From NCBI GenBank assembly GCA_964019335.1, contig OZ025655.1, positions 716,792 through 780,791 of the forward strand: 64,000 nucleotides of DNA, in the 5' to 3' direction. Under the pieces are notes generated by a model, which was not told the DNA's origin, ran no database searches, and saw only the letters and a list, made by a program, of their open reading frames with translations. The translations under genes were made by a program, and so were the position numbers. The DNA comes from Diplonema japonicum (Eukaryota; Euglenozoa; Diplonemea; Diplonemida; Diplonemidae). Shown here in pieces: positions 47,186 to 56,535 of the stretch. Within the stretch, counting starts at the first letter, position 1. Every line of letters begins with the position of its first letter.

Positions 47186-49582
47186 TTAGTGTGTGCTGTC
47201 AGGAGGCACCGATAAGTTGTGCGCCTTCCTGCACTTAATGACTAGCTTTACCATTTCCTTCCGAGGTAGAAGCAGATGAAAGTGCGGTTTCGGCAGCCCC
47301 GTTGTTACCGGCGCAGAGTTGGCGCTCTTTCCCTCAAGCAGCCGCCTCGCTTCGGCTACTCTCAGGCTCTTCTGCACCTGCCTTTGCTTTTCCACCCATT
47401 TCTCGAGGTTCAGTTGATAAAGCTTGGATCGCTGCTTTACTGCAGCAGAAACACAAGCCATTTTCGCTTCCTCAGACACGAAGGGTCTCTTCTGGATCAA
47501 CTTCATCTTCTCGCCCAATGCTCGCAGCACGTTATCTGCCGCCAGCTCACCCCCCAACCCAGCGAGGCTTTCCAATAGGCACTCTTTCTTGATCTTTGCT
47601 GCCTCTTCAGGGTCCAAGGGTGCTAACTTCTTCTTCCCCTTCGGTCTCTTTGCCCTGCACCTTGCTTCTGCTATCTTCTCGGTGATTCTCTCATCCACCT
47701 CGGCCATGTTGAACTCTTCTAACCTGCAGAGCTCTGCCTTGATTCCCTTCGCAGCGGCAAACACTCGTATCTCCTCGCGCAGGCTGTACAAGTCCGCTTG
47801 CAAGTTCACTTTTACCTTCAGTAGTTTCTCTTCTGTATGCGTGAATTGGAGTACTAGGAGGTCCCTTTGTGCTTGACGCTTCTTAAGCATCCCTCTGATG
47901 CAGGTCTGTGCTCGGCTCACCCCTTCCACGTATACTCGAACAGCCATCTTGATTTTATGGGTACCGCTCAGGCTCTTCACAAAGGTTCGGACGATATCAA
48001 TATTACGCTTGTAATGGTTCTTGATCTTTTTCATCCTGTAGATCTTTACCAGCTGGAGAATCGAAGCCTTCGCACGCTCGTGGCGGCGTCTACGTTCCTC
48101 AATCAGTGGAACGAAGTACCTGCGCAAAACGACCATAGCACGTGCTCGCTGCAGGGCATCACGTCTGGAGTTGGCCAGCTGCTGTGCCTTCCATGTAAAA
48201 GTCATGATGGGGGCGTGTTGCACTACGAGGACAAGCCACTTCTTCTGCAGGGGGACTTGCTTGGTCGACTCAGACTTTTTCTTTATCTCGGCGGCATGAT
48301 GCTGCCTGTTAACTACACACGAATCGAGCTGCTTCAGTTCGCTCTCAAGTTGTGCGTCGAGCAACTCCCTCCTGTCGCGTGCTGCTTCCGTCCTCTCCTG
48401 CTGTGTAGTCTTTTTGAACACATTACGCAACTGCCCGACTGTCCTTGCCATCGCCTTGAATTTTGCTGTCACATTCCTCTTGGTATTCTCCGATGATGAC
48501 AGCGCGTCATTCTGACCTTCAACATCGCTGCTCTTATCTCGCACATCCCTATCCCTATCCCTATCCCTATCCCTATCCCTATCCCTATCCCTATCCCTAT
48601 CCCTATCCCTATCCTTGTCTTTGTCTTTGTCTTTGTCCTTGTCCCTATCCTTGTCCTTGTCTCTGTTTCTGTCCTTGCCTTTCTTGTTCCTGCTCCAGTC
48701 TCTATCTCTTTTCTCTCGTACTACTTTGGGTTTCCCAAAGCTTTTAGGTTTTGCTCCCCGGGCAGGTGCTGTAACAGGTCGCAGTACACGGTGTTTATTG
48801 CACTCCTTCTTCTTCTCCCTATCCCTATCCCTAGGTGTGCTTGTGTTGCTGAGCGGCTTGTTAGTGTTCGAAGAGAGGGATGCACGCCGCTCCGAAAGTG
48901 CCTTCAGAAGGTGCGCCTCCCGGACGAGGTCGAGAACAAGGGTTTCCAGCTTACTGGTGACGAGAGTGTCAGACTGGGTGGAATCCATGGTAACTATGCC
49001 CTGATCACAAGACGTGGAGACGCTGCTCATGAGGAGTTGGTGGTGCTCATGAAGTTCATCGTTCAGCTTAACAGTCGCAGGGGAGAGGTGGGTGGGGATG
49101 TCTTTGGGTTTTGGTGCCGATGGGACTGCGACTATGCGTTGTTTGGTGCGCTTAGGTGAGGGGTTGTGCACAGCTGTATTGGGGCGTCCTTGTTCCCGCG
49201 CCTCACGGAGCGCTTTGCAGCAAAGACAGTGACTATTCTTCGTTGGTGAAGTCGGCATGGGGCTGCGGGGTGAGCTGTGCGCTGAGCCTGACCTATGCAC
49301 CGCGGCCAGCCTAGGGAAGGCAGATACACTGAGGTTGTCCATCACATTGTGCGCTTTCCCCAGCTTACCAGCCACCTGCCTTCGTTGTATCCTAGATATG
49401 GTGTCATCGCACAGCACTGCCACCTGGCCCGTTGGCGGCTTTCCTCGCTTACGAACCCTTATCGCACTCTCTAGTCGCTTCTCCTTCGCTCGCAGATGGT
49501 TCTGAACCACCTTGTTTTGGTTCTCATTACAAACTTCCATGGTTGGGGTGCACAGGTGGCATCGCACCGCCTGCAACACCAT
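47186..49582 (-). CDS. basic coiled-coil protein with IQ-like motifs and Arg-Asp repeat tract
   Basis: Protein of 798 residues, likely structural or calmodulin-binding. The N-terminal 140 residues are basic and Ser/Pro-rich with Arg-rich helices. A hexanucleotide array at about 48544-48660 encodes an Arg-Asp and Lys-Asp tract. Residues about 445-600 contain IQ-like motifs, for example AKASILQLVKIYRMKKIKN and RAQTCIRGMLKKRQAQRD, the second fitting IQxxxRGxxxR. Long coiled coils (KVNLQADLYSLREEIRVFAA) and a basic Lys/Arg tail follow. Similar protists' IQ coiled-coil proteins attach to axonemes or the cortex; this is inference. Start at 49582 or at the downstream ATG encoding MEVCNENQ (about 49542). 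Confidence 0.65.
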   Translation of the reverse strand: MVLQAVRCHLCTPTMEVCNENQNKVVQNHLRAKEKRLESAIRVRKRGKPPTGQVAVLCDDTISRIQRRQVAGKLGKAHNVMDNLSVSAFPRLAAVHRSGSAHSSPRSPMPTSPTKNSHCLCCKALREAREQGRPNTAVHNPSPKRTKQRIVAVPSAPKPKDIPTHLSPATVKLNDELHEHHQLLMSSVSTSCDQGIVTMDSTQSDTLVTSKLETLVLDLVREAHLLKALSERRASLSSNTNKPLSNTSTPRDRDREKKKECNKHRVLRPVTAPARGAKPKSFGKPKVVREKRDRDWSRNKKGKDRNRDKDKDRDKDKDKDKDKDRDRDRDRDRDRDRDRDRDRDRDVRDKSSDVEGQNDALSSSENTKRNVTAKFKAMARTVGQLRNVFKKTTQQERTEAARDRRELLDAQLESELKQLDSCVVNRQHHAAEIKKKSESTKQVPLQKKWLVLVVQHAPIMTFTWKAQQLANSRRDALQRARAMVVLRRYFVPLIEERRRRHERAKASILQLVKIYRMKKIKNHYKRNIDIVRTFVKSLSGTHKIKMAVRVYVEGVSRAQTCIRGMLKKRQAQRDLLVLQFTHTEEKLLKVKVNLQADLYSLREEIRVFAAAKGIKAELCRLEEFNMAEVDERITEKIAEARCRAKRPKGKKKLAPLDPEEAAKIKKECLLESLAGLGGELAADNVLRALGEKMKLIQKRPFVSEEAKMACVSAAVKQRSKLYQLNLEKWVEKQRQVQKSLRVAEARRLLEGKSANSAPVTTGLPKPHFHLLLPRKEMVKLVIKCRKAHNLSVPPDSTH
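48544..48660 (+). repeat. coding hexanucleotide repeat (ccctat)n
   Basis: Tandem ccctat, grading into ccttgt/ctttgt, encoding Asp-Arg and Asp-Lys on the minus strand inside the IQ/coiled-coil gene. A similar, less regular tract at 27725-27870 encodes the RD/RE tail of the RanBP2-zinc-finger gene. Confidence 0.9.
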
Positions 49583-49669
49583 AGTGTACACTGCTTAGCT
49601 TAATACCATGCAGCGTTGACAATCAATACGATAATGGTTAAATACTGTGTAAATGAGAAACAAAAACCA

Positions 49670-51208
49670 TCATTCATTTAGGTCACCCAGCAATTTACCG
49701 AACAGCTGGGCTCGATACTTATACGTTTTGATGATCTGTTCTGTCATCACGGCCATGCTCTCGTTGTGGTTTGCACCTCCGAGGATAAGGTCGTGTGCTC
49801 GCACCCCGAGCTGCTGCATTTCATTGATCTTCCCAGGCGATGCTTTCAGGGCTTCTAGCTTGTTCACAAAGGCAGTGCTCTCCTCTGCGCTCCACAGAAT
49901 GTCCTCAGATTCGACAATGGCTATTTTTGTCCAGTTTAAAATGTCACTCATGGGCAGCACAGTGTGCATGACGCCGGGTGCTAGATATGTCTCATCCCCT
50001 CGCTGGGGCGACTTATGGCCTGGCTGCAGCACAATAGGGATACATCCAAAGTAAAGTGCCTCCAAGAGCCTGTAGGAGTGAAACCCCCATCCCCTGATCA
50101 CCAAACAAAAACTTGCCGTTGACATCTCTTTCGCGTACAGTCCTGCGGTCGGGTCCACAAAGTTCACAGGAGGGACCATCCCCTTCCCCTTTGTCTTGAA
50201 CCACGGCAGGAACCCGTCTTGCTGCGAGCGAACTGTTTCTGAGTTACAGCGCGCCTTCATTTTCCCGTACTTGCCACCTAATGACTTCCTTCCTTTGCCC
50301 TTTGTCTTGTCATAGCAATACAGCCATACACGAATGGCGGAGGACAAGGACCTGACTCGTTTCAGCATCCACCGAGGAGACTTGAAACTGTACACGGCAC
50401 CCGAGAAGAAGATCAATGCTGCTCTGCCTGACGCACGCGCAATGTCTCTGGGTCCCGCGACCACTTTTGGAAGAGGTATGGTCATGTCTATCCAGGGCTG
50501 GTACGTGGAGTTGGAGGTGCTACTGCGTACTGCGAGCATGGCTTGGTTTTCGTAAGACTTTTCTTGATCGATGTTCCAGTCGGAGAAGCCTAGCGCAAGG
50601 TGGTTCAGCCCCCAAAGAGGACGCTTTTCCTCTGTTTCGTTACCCAGCAGGTCGCCATTGCTGATCCAGCCAGTGAAGGGTGGGGCTGCGTATGGATGGT
50701 GCACCCTCAGCACGGCGTTGCCCTCAATATGTGACGCGGGAAGCACACCTTTGAGGTTCCCGAACATGAATGTGTCAACCCCCAAGAAGAACACGCATGC
50801 CTCGGCCACATTCGATGTGACAATGTTACGCAGCCTGCCACCTAGGCTGAGGTGCACACTGTTAAAGAACGTCCCACCTTCCTTCTGAGAGTACACAAAG
50901 ACCTTGAACCTCTTGCTGCATGCTCGTTTGTGCAGGTAACACCTTGGAAGACTAGGCGCACTCCCTGTTGCACTATAAGACACTGTCGGCTTCTTGTAAC
51001 ACAGCAGCGCCCACTCATCTGTCTGTTGCACCACTCGTACGTGTTCCCTCACACTCTGCAGGTCTTCTTCTTCGTTTCTCTTCAGCAGGTACCCGCTCTC
51101 CTCTGCCTCTACTATGTCCATTAGCTCCACCTGGGGTATGCAGAACAGCAACACCATCGCCACAGCACCAAAGACCATCCACAAGGCGGTGCCCATCCTC
51201 AGCAACAT
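49670..51208 (-). CDS. exostosin-like glycosyltransferase (GT47 family)
   Basis: Predicted Golgi type II membrane glycosyltransferase of 512 residues. A signal anchor is visible at about residues 8-26 (LWMVFGAVAMVLLFC). Family features include CSKRFKVFVYSQKEGG near the start of the luminal domain, PRDIARASGRAALIFFSGAVY, and the conserved C-terminal block FVDPTAGLYAKEMSTASFCL followed by RLLEALYFGCIPIVL, the GT47 nucleotide-sugar-binding region. Exostosins build heparan-type or plant cell-wall glycans; the acceptor here is unknown. Several N-glycosylation sites (NXS/T) fit a secretory protein. The start is 87 nt... counted from the adjacent transporter stop, about 150 nt, with TTTATTCATAG upstream of the ATG. 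Confidence 0.85.
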   Translation of the reverse strand: MLLRMGTALWMVFGAVAMVLLFCIPQVELMDIVEAEESGYLLKRNEEEDLQSVREHVRVVQQTDEWALLCYKKPTVSYSATGSAPSLPRCYLHKRACSKRFKVFVYSQKEGGTFFNSVHLSLGGRLRNIVTSNVAEACVFFLGVDTFMFGNLKGVLPASHIEGNAVLRVHHPYAAPPFTGWISNGDLLGNETEEKRPLWGLNHLALGFSDWNIDQEKSYENQAMLAVRSSTSNSTYQPWIDMTIPLPKVVAGPRDIARASGRAALIFFSGAVYSFKSPRWMLKRVRSLSSAIRVWLYCYDKTKGKGRKSLGGKYGKMKARCNSETVRSQQDGFLPWFKTKGKGMVPPVNFVDPTAGLYAKEMSTASFCLVIRGWGFHSYRLLEALYFGCIPIVLQPGHKSPQRGDETYLAPGVMHTVLPMSDILNWTKIAIVESEDILWSAEESTAFVNKLEALKASPGKINEMQQLGVRAHDLILGGANHNESMAVMTEQIIKTYKYRAQLFGKLLGDLNE

Positions 51209-51360
51209 ATTGCTTGACCCCTGCTATGAATAAATCACAGAGCAATAGGCTTTTTATGGTAGGCTTTACTCATATACAGAATCAGTCGAATTGCCTTCTC
51301 CGACAACAATGTAAGCGGCTAGTGGTAAAGAAGCAAGAGGAGTCAACGGACCGATTTGGT

Positions 51361-52482
51361 TCAAGCAAAGTGCTTGGAGCTTGTTTGGCTAGACTTCCTT
51401 GAGCTCGCTGAGCTGCTGATGGATATTACTGCTGTGAAAGAGATAAGAACTAGCAGAACCAGCATGGTGTGCAGATCTGCAATGGGCCTCCCCAAAACCC
51501 AGTCAAAGGCAAAGGTTGCGAGGGGCTCCAAAGCAAGGGACCCTGTGACAATAATGGGGGTGCAATAACCCAGTGCAATAACGAGAGATCCTTGGAAGAT
51601 AGCGGTGAAGAAGCTGACAATGATGGTGGGCACCAAGTAATACAGGTTGAATAGGACGTAGAACCATGTAGTGATCCCGAACTCAGGGTGCAGGTACAGG
51701 CAGCTGATGAAGATGTACAGTGCACTTTGCGCGTAGACCAAACTCATCAGCGGCACGAAAGGTAGCTTGGCACGCAGCCTTTTCTGGCTTACGTAGAATA
51801 CAGCGTTTGTGCACGACACCCCCAACCCTGCAAGGACACCTAGAAAAGATGGCTGCATCACAACTAACAAGTAAATAATCAGAACACAGACACCGACTGC
51901 AGCTTGTCGCTCAATTTTTGAGACACTGACGGGGTCAGTGAAGTATACGAAGAGGGCAGCGAAGACACAACTGCAGTTTGTGACAACAGACGTGACCTCA
52001 TCGCCTGTGAGCTCTAAGGCAACTTGGCTCAGTAGAGAGGCGACACCATGTGTCACACCGCTGACCACAAGGGACACCAGGGTGCTCCTGTCATTAACGG
52101 CTTTTTGAAGGGTTAACTTGACAACCTGCACGTCACTTACTGTTCTGTACCAGTACGCAACGAACCCTACGGCCAACACCATGTTCCGAGAGCCCACCTT
52201 TAGCAGCGGTGGTTCGACGTACATGTCCATCAACGGGAAGACAATGCCACCTGCTAACACCCCCACTAGACACAGAAAGAACCCCAAGTAAATCCTTTGA
52301 GGCGTGTTAGCGATCTCAAACCACTTGTTCCGCATCTGTTCCACAATGTCCCCCAGCGTGCCCCGATCACCCCATGCCCCCGGCCCGTGGTGTATACCTG
52401 GTGTTTCCACTCTCACTTCTGTATGTTGTGTAGCATCTTCACCTTGTTTGTGCCGCGAACCCCGTTTCTCAATGTGCTCCAT
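51361..52482 (-). CDS. multi-pass transporter, DMT/nucleotide-sugar-like
   Basis: Membrane protein of 373 residues. After a hydrophilic N-terminus of about 75 residues come about ten hydrophobic segments arranged like a drug/metabolite transporter: five before and five after a central boundary near residue 215 (FLGVLAGLGVSCTNAVFYVS). The last segment runs into a Ser/Lys-rich tail. DMT families carry nucleotide sugars, phosphate sugars, purines or other metabolites; no specificity motif is obvious, and lineage-specific families are also possible. The start at 52482 is 4 nt after TTTCTTTATCCCACTCGCTCAG, one of the best acceptor sites in the window. Confidence 0.65.
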   Translation of the reverse strand: MEHIEKRGSRHKQGEDATQHTEVRVETPGIHHGPGAWGDRGTLGDIVEQMRNKWFEIANTPQRIYLGFFLCLVGVLAGGIVFPLMDMYVEPPLLKVGSRNMVLAVGFVAYWYRTVSDVQVVKLTLQKAVNDRSTLVSLVVSGVTHGVASLLSQVALELTGDEVTSVVTNCSCVFAALFVYFTDPVSVSKIERQAAVGVCVLIIYLLVVMQPSFLGVLAGLGVSCTNAVFYVSQKRLRAKLPFVPLMSLVYAQSALYIFISCLYLHPEFGITTWFYVLFNLYYLVPTIIVSFFTAIFQGSLVIALGYCTPIIVTGSLALEPLATFAFDWVLGRPIADLHTMLVLLVLISFTAVISISSSASSRKSSQTSSKHFA

Positions 52483-52486
52483 ATCT

Positions 52487-52530
52487 CTGAGCGAGTGGGA
52501 TAAAGAAATGAAATGAAATGAATGTTGAAA
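52487..52530 (-). promoter_or_regulatory. probable trans-splice acceptor for the transporter gene
   Basis: Minus-strand CATTTCATTTCTTTATCCCA then CTCGCTCAG ends at 52487, 4 nt before the ATG. Confidence 0.65.
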
Positions 52531-52591
52531 AGCAATGAACGGAAACTGATAGTTGGGTAAAAGGTATGATACTCGGGAGGTGCATGATCTT

Positions 52592-53353
<762 letters not shown>

Positions 53354-53416
53354 TGTGTGTGTGTTTTTTTCCTGTGTGTCTTATCGTGTGCATGTGCAGG
53401 GCTCAGTACAACAGGT

Positions 53417-54367
53417 TTACGATACACGCCGCAAGGCGGCTGCACAAGTCTCGTCTGTCTCTAAGCGTTTTTGAAGACGCCAGCTGGCAGCGGATGCCAC
53501 AACAGTATCAAAACGGGTTTGAAGTGTTCGGAGTGTGTGGATAGAAGAGGTGGCTGTGCTCTCGAGTGCTTCTAGCTGGCTTAGAATCAAAGCCACATCA
53601 GGGGAGGCGGGAGAATGAGTAGGAGGAGCGTAACTGGCAACAGGCATAAATTGCACTGGTGCAGGCGTATGTATAGGTGCTGGTGCGGGGGTGGTGGTGT
53701 GCCTTGCTGGTGTCGAAACACTGAAGGAGGCTATTGAAGTGGGAGTAGGGATGGGTAGGGGGGCTGTCTGCATAGATGCAGGGGTCTTTCTCACTGCAGG
53801 TGTTGTTGAATGCGGTGTCGTGATCTGTGCGGGGGTCCTGCAGGTAGCAGACGTCGCTGCATGCGAGCTGCGGTACCACACATGCATGCCACCAGCATGG
53901 TCAGATGTTTCAAAGACGGGCTTCTCGTCAGATACTCCAAATCTTCTTGACGCCTTCTCGAGATCTGACTGTGCTGTATTCAGTTCGTGTTTCAAGAACT
54001 CAACTTCATTGGTAAGAACAACAGCAGGCGACACAACCTCCTGCACCCTGTCCAGCCACACATTACGAATGTCTTCGTCTTCAAAGCACATTACACAATA
54101 GGTATCAGACCACCTCAAAACCAACATACACCGTGGCAACCCCTCCTCACCCTCACTCCTTCCTAACTTATCCAGCAGCCTCGCACACAGGCTGTCTATG
54201 TCCTCCAGACTTGTTCCCTCCGCCCTCTCCACGCTTCCCTCTCCACACCGCACTACGTACTCCACAGTTCCGTCGGGCTTTTCGACAGACACATCTCCCA
54301 CATCCACTCGCAGTACCCGCCGCCGCCACTGTCCCCCACCCACCACACCGTACACCCTGTGGAACAT
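53417..54367 (-). CDS. PH-like domain protein with Pro/Thr-rich region
   Basis: Protein of 316 residues. Residues about 1-115 look like a pleckstrin-homology-type fold: short strands (VLRVDVGDVSVEKPDGTVEY, MLVLRWSDTYCVMCFEDED) ending in the helix IRNVWLDRVQEV with the usual Trp. A short coiled coil (about 120-140) is followed by a Thr/Pro/Ser-rich linker and a C-terminal helix (LILSQLEALESTATSSIHTL and on). Lipid or protein binding at a membrane is possible; no partner is known. The next gene down (RRM) starts only 63 nt after this stop, with an acceptor-like ACACACAG between. Confidence 0.65.
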   Translation of the reverse strand: MFHRVYGVVGGGQWRRRVLRVDVGDVSVEKPDGTVEYVVRCGEGSVERAEGTSLEDIDSLCARLLDKLGRSEGEEGLPRCMLVLRWSDTYCVMCFEDEDIRNVWLDRVQEVVSPAVVLTNEVEFLKHELNTAQSDLEKASRRFGVSDEKPVFETSDHAGGMHVWYRSSHAATSATCRTPAQITTPHSTTPAVRKTPASMQTAPLPIPTPTSIASFSVSTPARHTTTPAPAPIHTPAPVQFMPVASYAPPTHSPASPDVALILSQLEALESTATSSIHTLRTLQTRFDTVVASAASWRLQKRLETDETCAAALRRVS

Positions 54368-54588
54368 CGTCTCCTTGTTTGGAATGCTGAAGGTACTAAA
54401 TAGTCAGTACTGACAGTGAAAAAGAAGGGAGGAAGGAGTGGATCTTTGTGAACTAAAAGAAAAGAAATATATCTCCTTGATGACTCGAAGAAGAAAGGAA
54501 AGAAGTCGTTCCATAAAATAAATTGAGCTTCGGATGCACACGCACAAAACCATAAGATACGCTAACACACACGCGCAGTGCAAAATCA

Positions 54589-56036
54589 TCAGGAGAAAGC
54601 AGGAAGCTTCCCTGAGCCAACAACGACATTGAGGAAGCCGGGGAGCGATTCCACGTGGAAGGGGACGTTGTTCTCGCAAGATTCACCGTCGAGGACAACC
54701 TTCGAGAGAGGATCAGGGATCTCGACGTACAGGGACTTAGCCACCACTTCGGTCCATCTCTTCGACTTCAAGTGCTTCCCGTCTTCAATGTTGTCAAATT
54801 CCTCGATCAGGCCACACCTTATCTTTGGTGTCATCCATGACACGAACAGCTTTCCGTCGTCAAGCTTGCAAGTGGGGGCGATCTTCATATCCTTGTCCAA
54901 GGCAGGCGCCGACACGGCCTGCATGAACATAATATCGCCCTCCCACTCCTGCCAACCCAGCGACTTGTCCTTCTCGTCATACATCACTCCAGTAGGGGGT
55001 GTTGTCACGTCGGAGTCGCCATCGTGCGGGAGCCACTTTATCTTGACTGGGTACTCCAGTGTGTTGTGTGTCGTGCAGCAACAGCACACGCACTTGTAGC
55101 AGCACAAAAGCTTTGCCACCGCATACGCGAGGAACCTGATGGGTCCCATGCACCTGCACATTTCGCTGTCGATGTCGATGTCAGCAATGAGCCCTGTAGT
55201 CACGCTGAGCGTGCCGTAGCGTATTTTGCCATTCTGGATCAACTGGAACAAGTCAAGGGGCCTGGTCTCTCCCTTCAGCAGTGACCACGTTGCAGTGAAG
55301 GAGTCACCCTGGCCGGTCATGTGCGCCACAGCGTTAGCAGACCCAGCAGGGATGTAGCACACGGTGAATTTTCCCTTGCGTGCATCAGGACGTTTCATGA
55401 GCCCTTCAATACACTCGCACATGGTCCCGTCCCCTCCCACGGCGGCAACAATGGAATAGTCGTCGAGGAGAAGGTTTTTAGCAATAGTGGTGGCCTCACC
55501 AGGGCCCTTGGTCTCCGTGAGGTCGATGCTGTGCCGGGAGTACTGGGCGTATTCCATTACTGTCTTGGCAACCTTACTGCCCCTGCCGCTGCCGCTGTTA
55601 GGGTTGGCAATTACATGGATGTTAAATCTCTTGGGGGCAGCCCACTCACGGATCTGATCGCACATCCTCTTGGCGGCGGGCTCGTCCTCCAGTTTCACTG
55701 TCACCTTCTCCATTTTGGTTTCAGAGTACCACGGCTGACCCATGCCAGGCAGCCCAGACTCCGTAAGCTTCTCCTTTTTCTTTGCCGCCTCGAACTCTAC
55801 GTACTTGATAGACACTTTCCTCCCCTTGCTCTCGGCACCAAACACTTGTCGGATAGGCTGTAGTTTGGTTATGTGTGCTGGTGTCATACCAAAATCGTCT
55901 TTTTCGATTTTTCTTTTTGTTGCAACCCGTCTTCCTTGGAGGAAGACTTGCTCTCAACGATGATGAGCTTGTCCTCCTCAAGGACAACGGTGCTCACCTT
56001 CTTGGGTGACTTCGGTGACTCATTTTCAACCGCCAT
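54589..56036 (-). CDS. lipid kinase of the sphingosine/diacylglycerol kinase family, two exons
   Basis: Predicted cytosolic lipid kinase of 471 residues. Exons 56036-55890 and 55857-54589 flank a 32-nt intron (GTATGA...CTACAG). The N-terminus (about 1-120) is a PH-like sphingosine-kinase N-domain. The catalytic DAGK domain starts at IHVIANPNSGSGRGSKVAK (about 143), with the nucleotide-binding GGDGTMCECIEGLMKR and the CYIPAGSANAVAHMTG loop. The later acidic calcium-dependent region and VLDGE motif (PLSKVVLDGESCENN) are also present, so activity is expected. Substrate (sphingosine, ceramide or diacylglycerol) cannot be fixed from sequence, but the overall layout favours sphingosine kinase. Start follows CCCTACAG. 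Confidence 0.85.
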
Positions 56037-56141
56037 ATTAAAATAACGTGATAAGGGCTGTAGGGTTACTAATGCTCAGGTGGGGGAAAATTGAAGTATA
56101 AATTAAGTGTAAGTAGACAGGTCTTGTCAGGGATGGCGGAC

Positions 56142-56375
56142 TCAGAGGCACTCATCACCTGCCTCACAGAGGTTTCCAAAGATGTCTAATCTGCCATCGG
56201 GTGCCCACTGCGGGAACGTGATGTCATATTTAAAGCCATAACCAGACATCTTTGACACACAAGACAGTTCAGACAAACTACCCGGCTTGCCCTTACAGAT
56301 GGGGTTCTTAACCAACGGTGCAGCCTTGCCGGGGGAACCCGAAGCTAAGGCCTTGTGCAGTCCAGCATGAGGCAT
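56142..56375 (-). CDS. small hypothetical protein, 77 residues
   Basis: Not recognised. Sequence runs from MPHAGLHKALASGSPGKA through LSELSCVSKMSGYGFKYDIT to GNLCEAGDECL, with four Cys that could form disulfides or bind metal. It sits between two well-supported genes with gaps of 105 and 160 nt and has balanced composition. The start is immediately after CACTACATAG, acceptor-like. Likely a real short gene of unknown role. Confidence 0.55.
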   Translation of the reverse strand: MPHAGLHKALASGSPGKAAPLVKNPICKGKPGSLSELSCVSKMSGYGFKYDITFPQWAPDGRLDIFGNLCEAGDECL

Positions 56376-56535
56376 CTATGTAGTGTATTGGTTGGTTTGT
56401 GTAATTGCTGAAGCGGGGCTGTGCTTATTTCAACAAGGCAGAATGGAGGAAAGAGGAAGAAGAAAACCGGGAATAAAAAGAACACTGTCTGTTCTATTCT
56501 TCATAATATAAGTATAGAGTCAACTACCTTGTTGC

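Noticed and set aside
47109-47186. ATG overlapping the stop of the IQ/coiled-coil gene as the start of the next gene
   Set aside because: A long pyrimidine tract and CTGCAG lie downstream of it and just before another ATG at 47108, which is the better start.
48544-48660. (CCCTAT)n array resembling telomeric repeat
   Set aside because: It lies inside an open, well-bounded coding frame on the minus strand and encodes an Arg-Asp tract; not telomeric.
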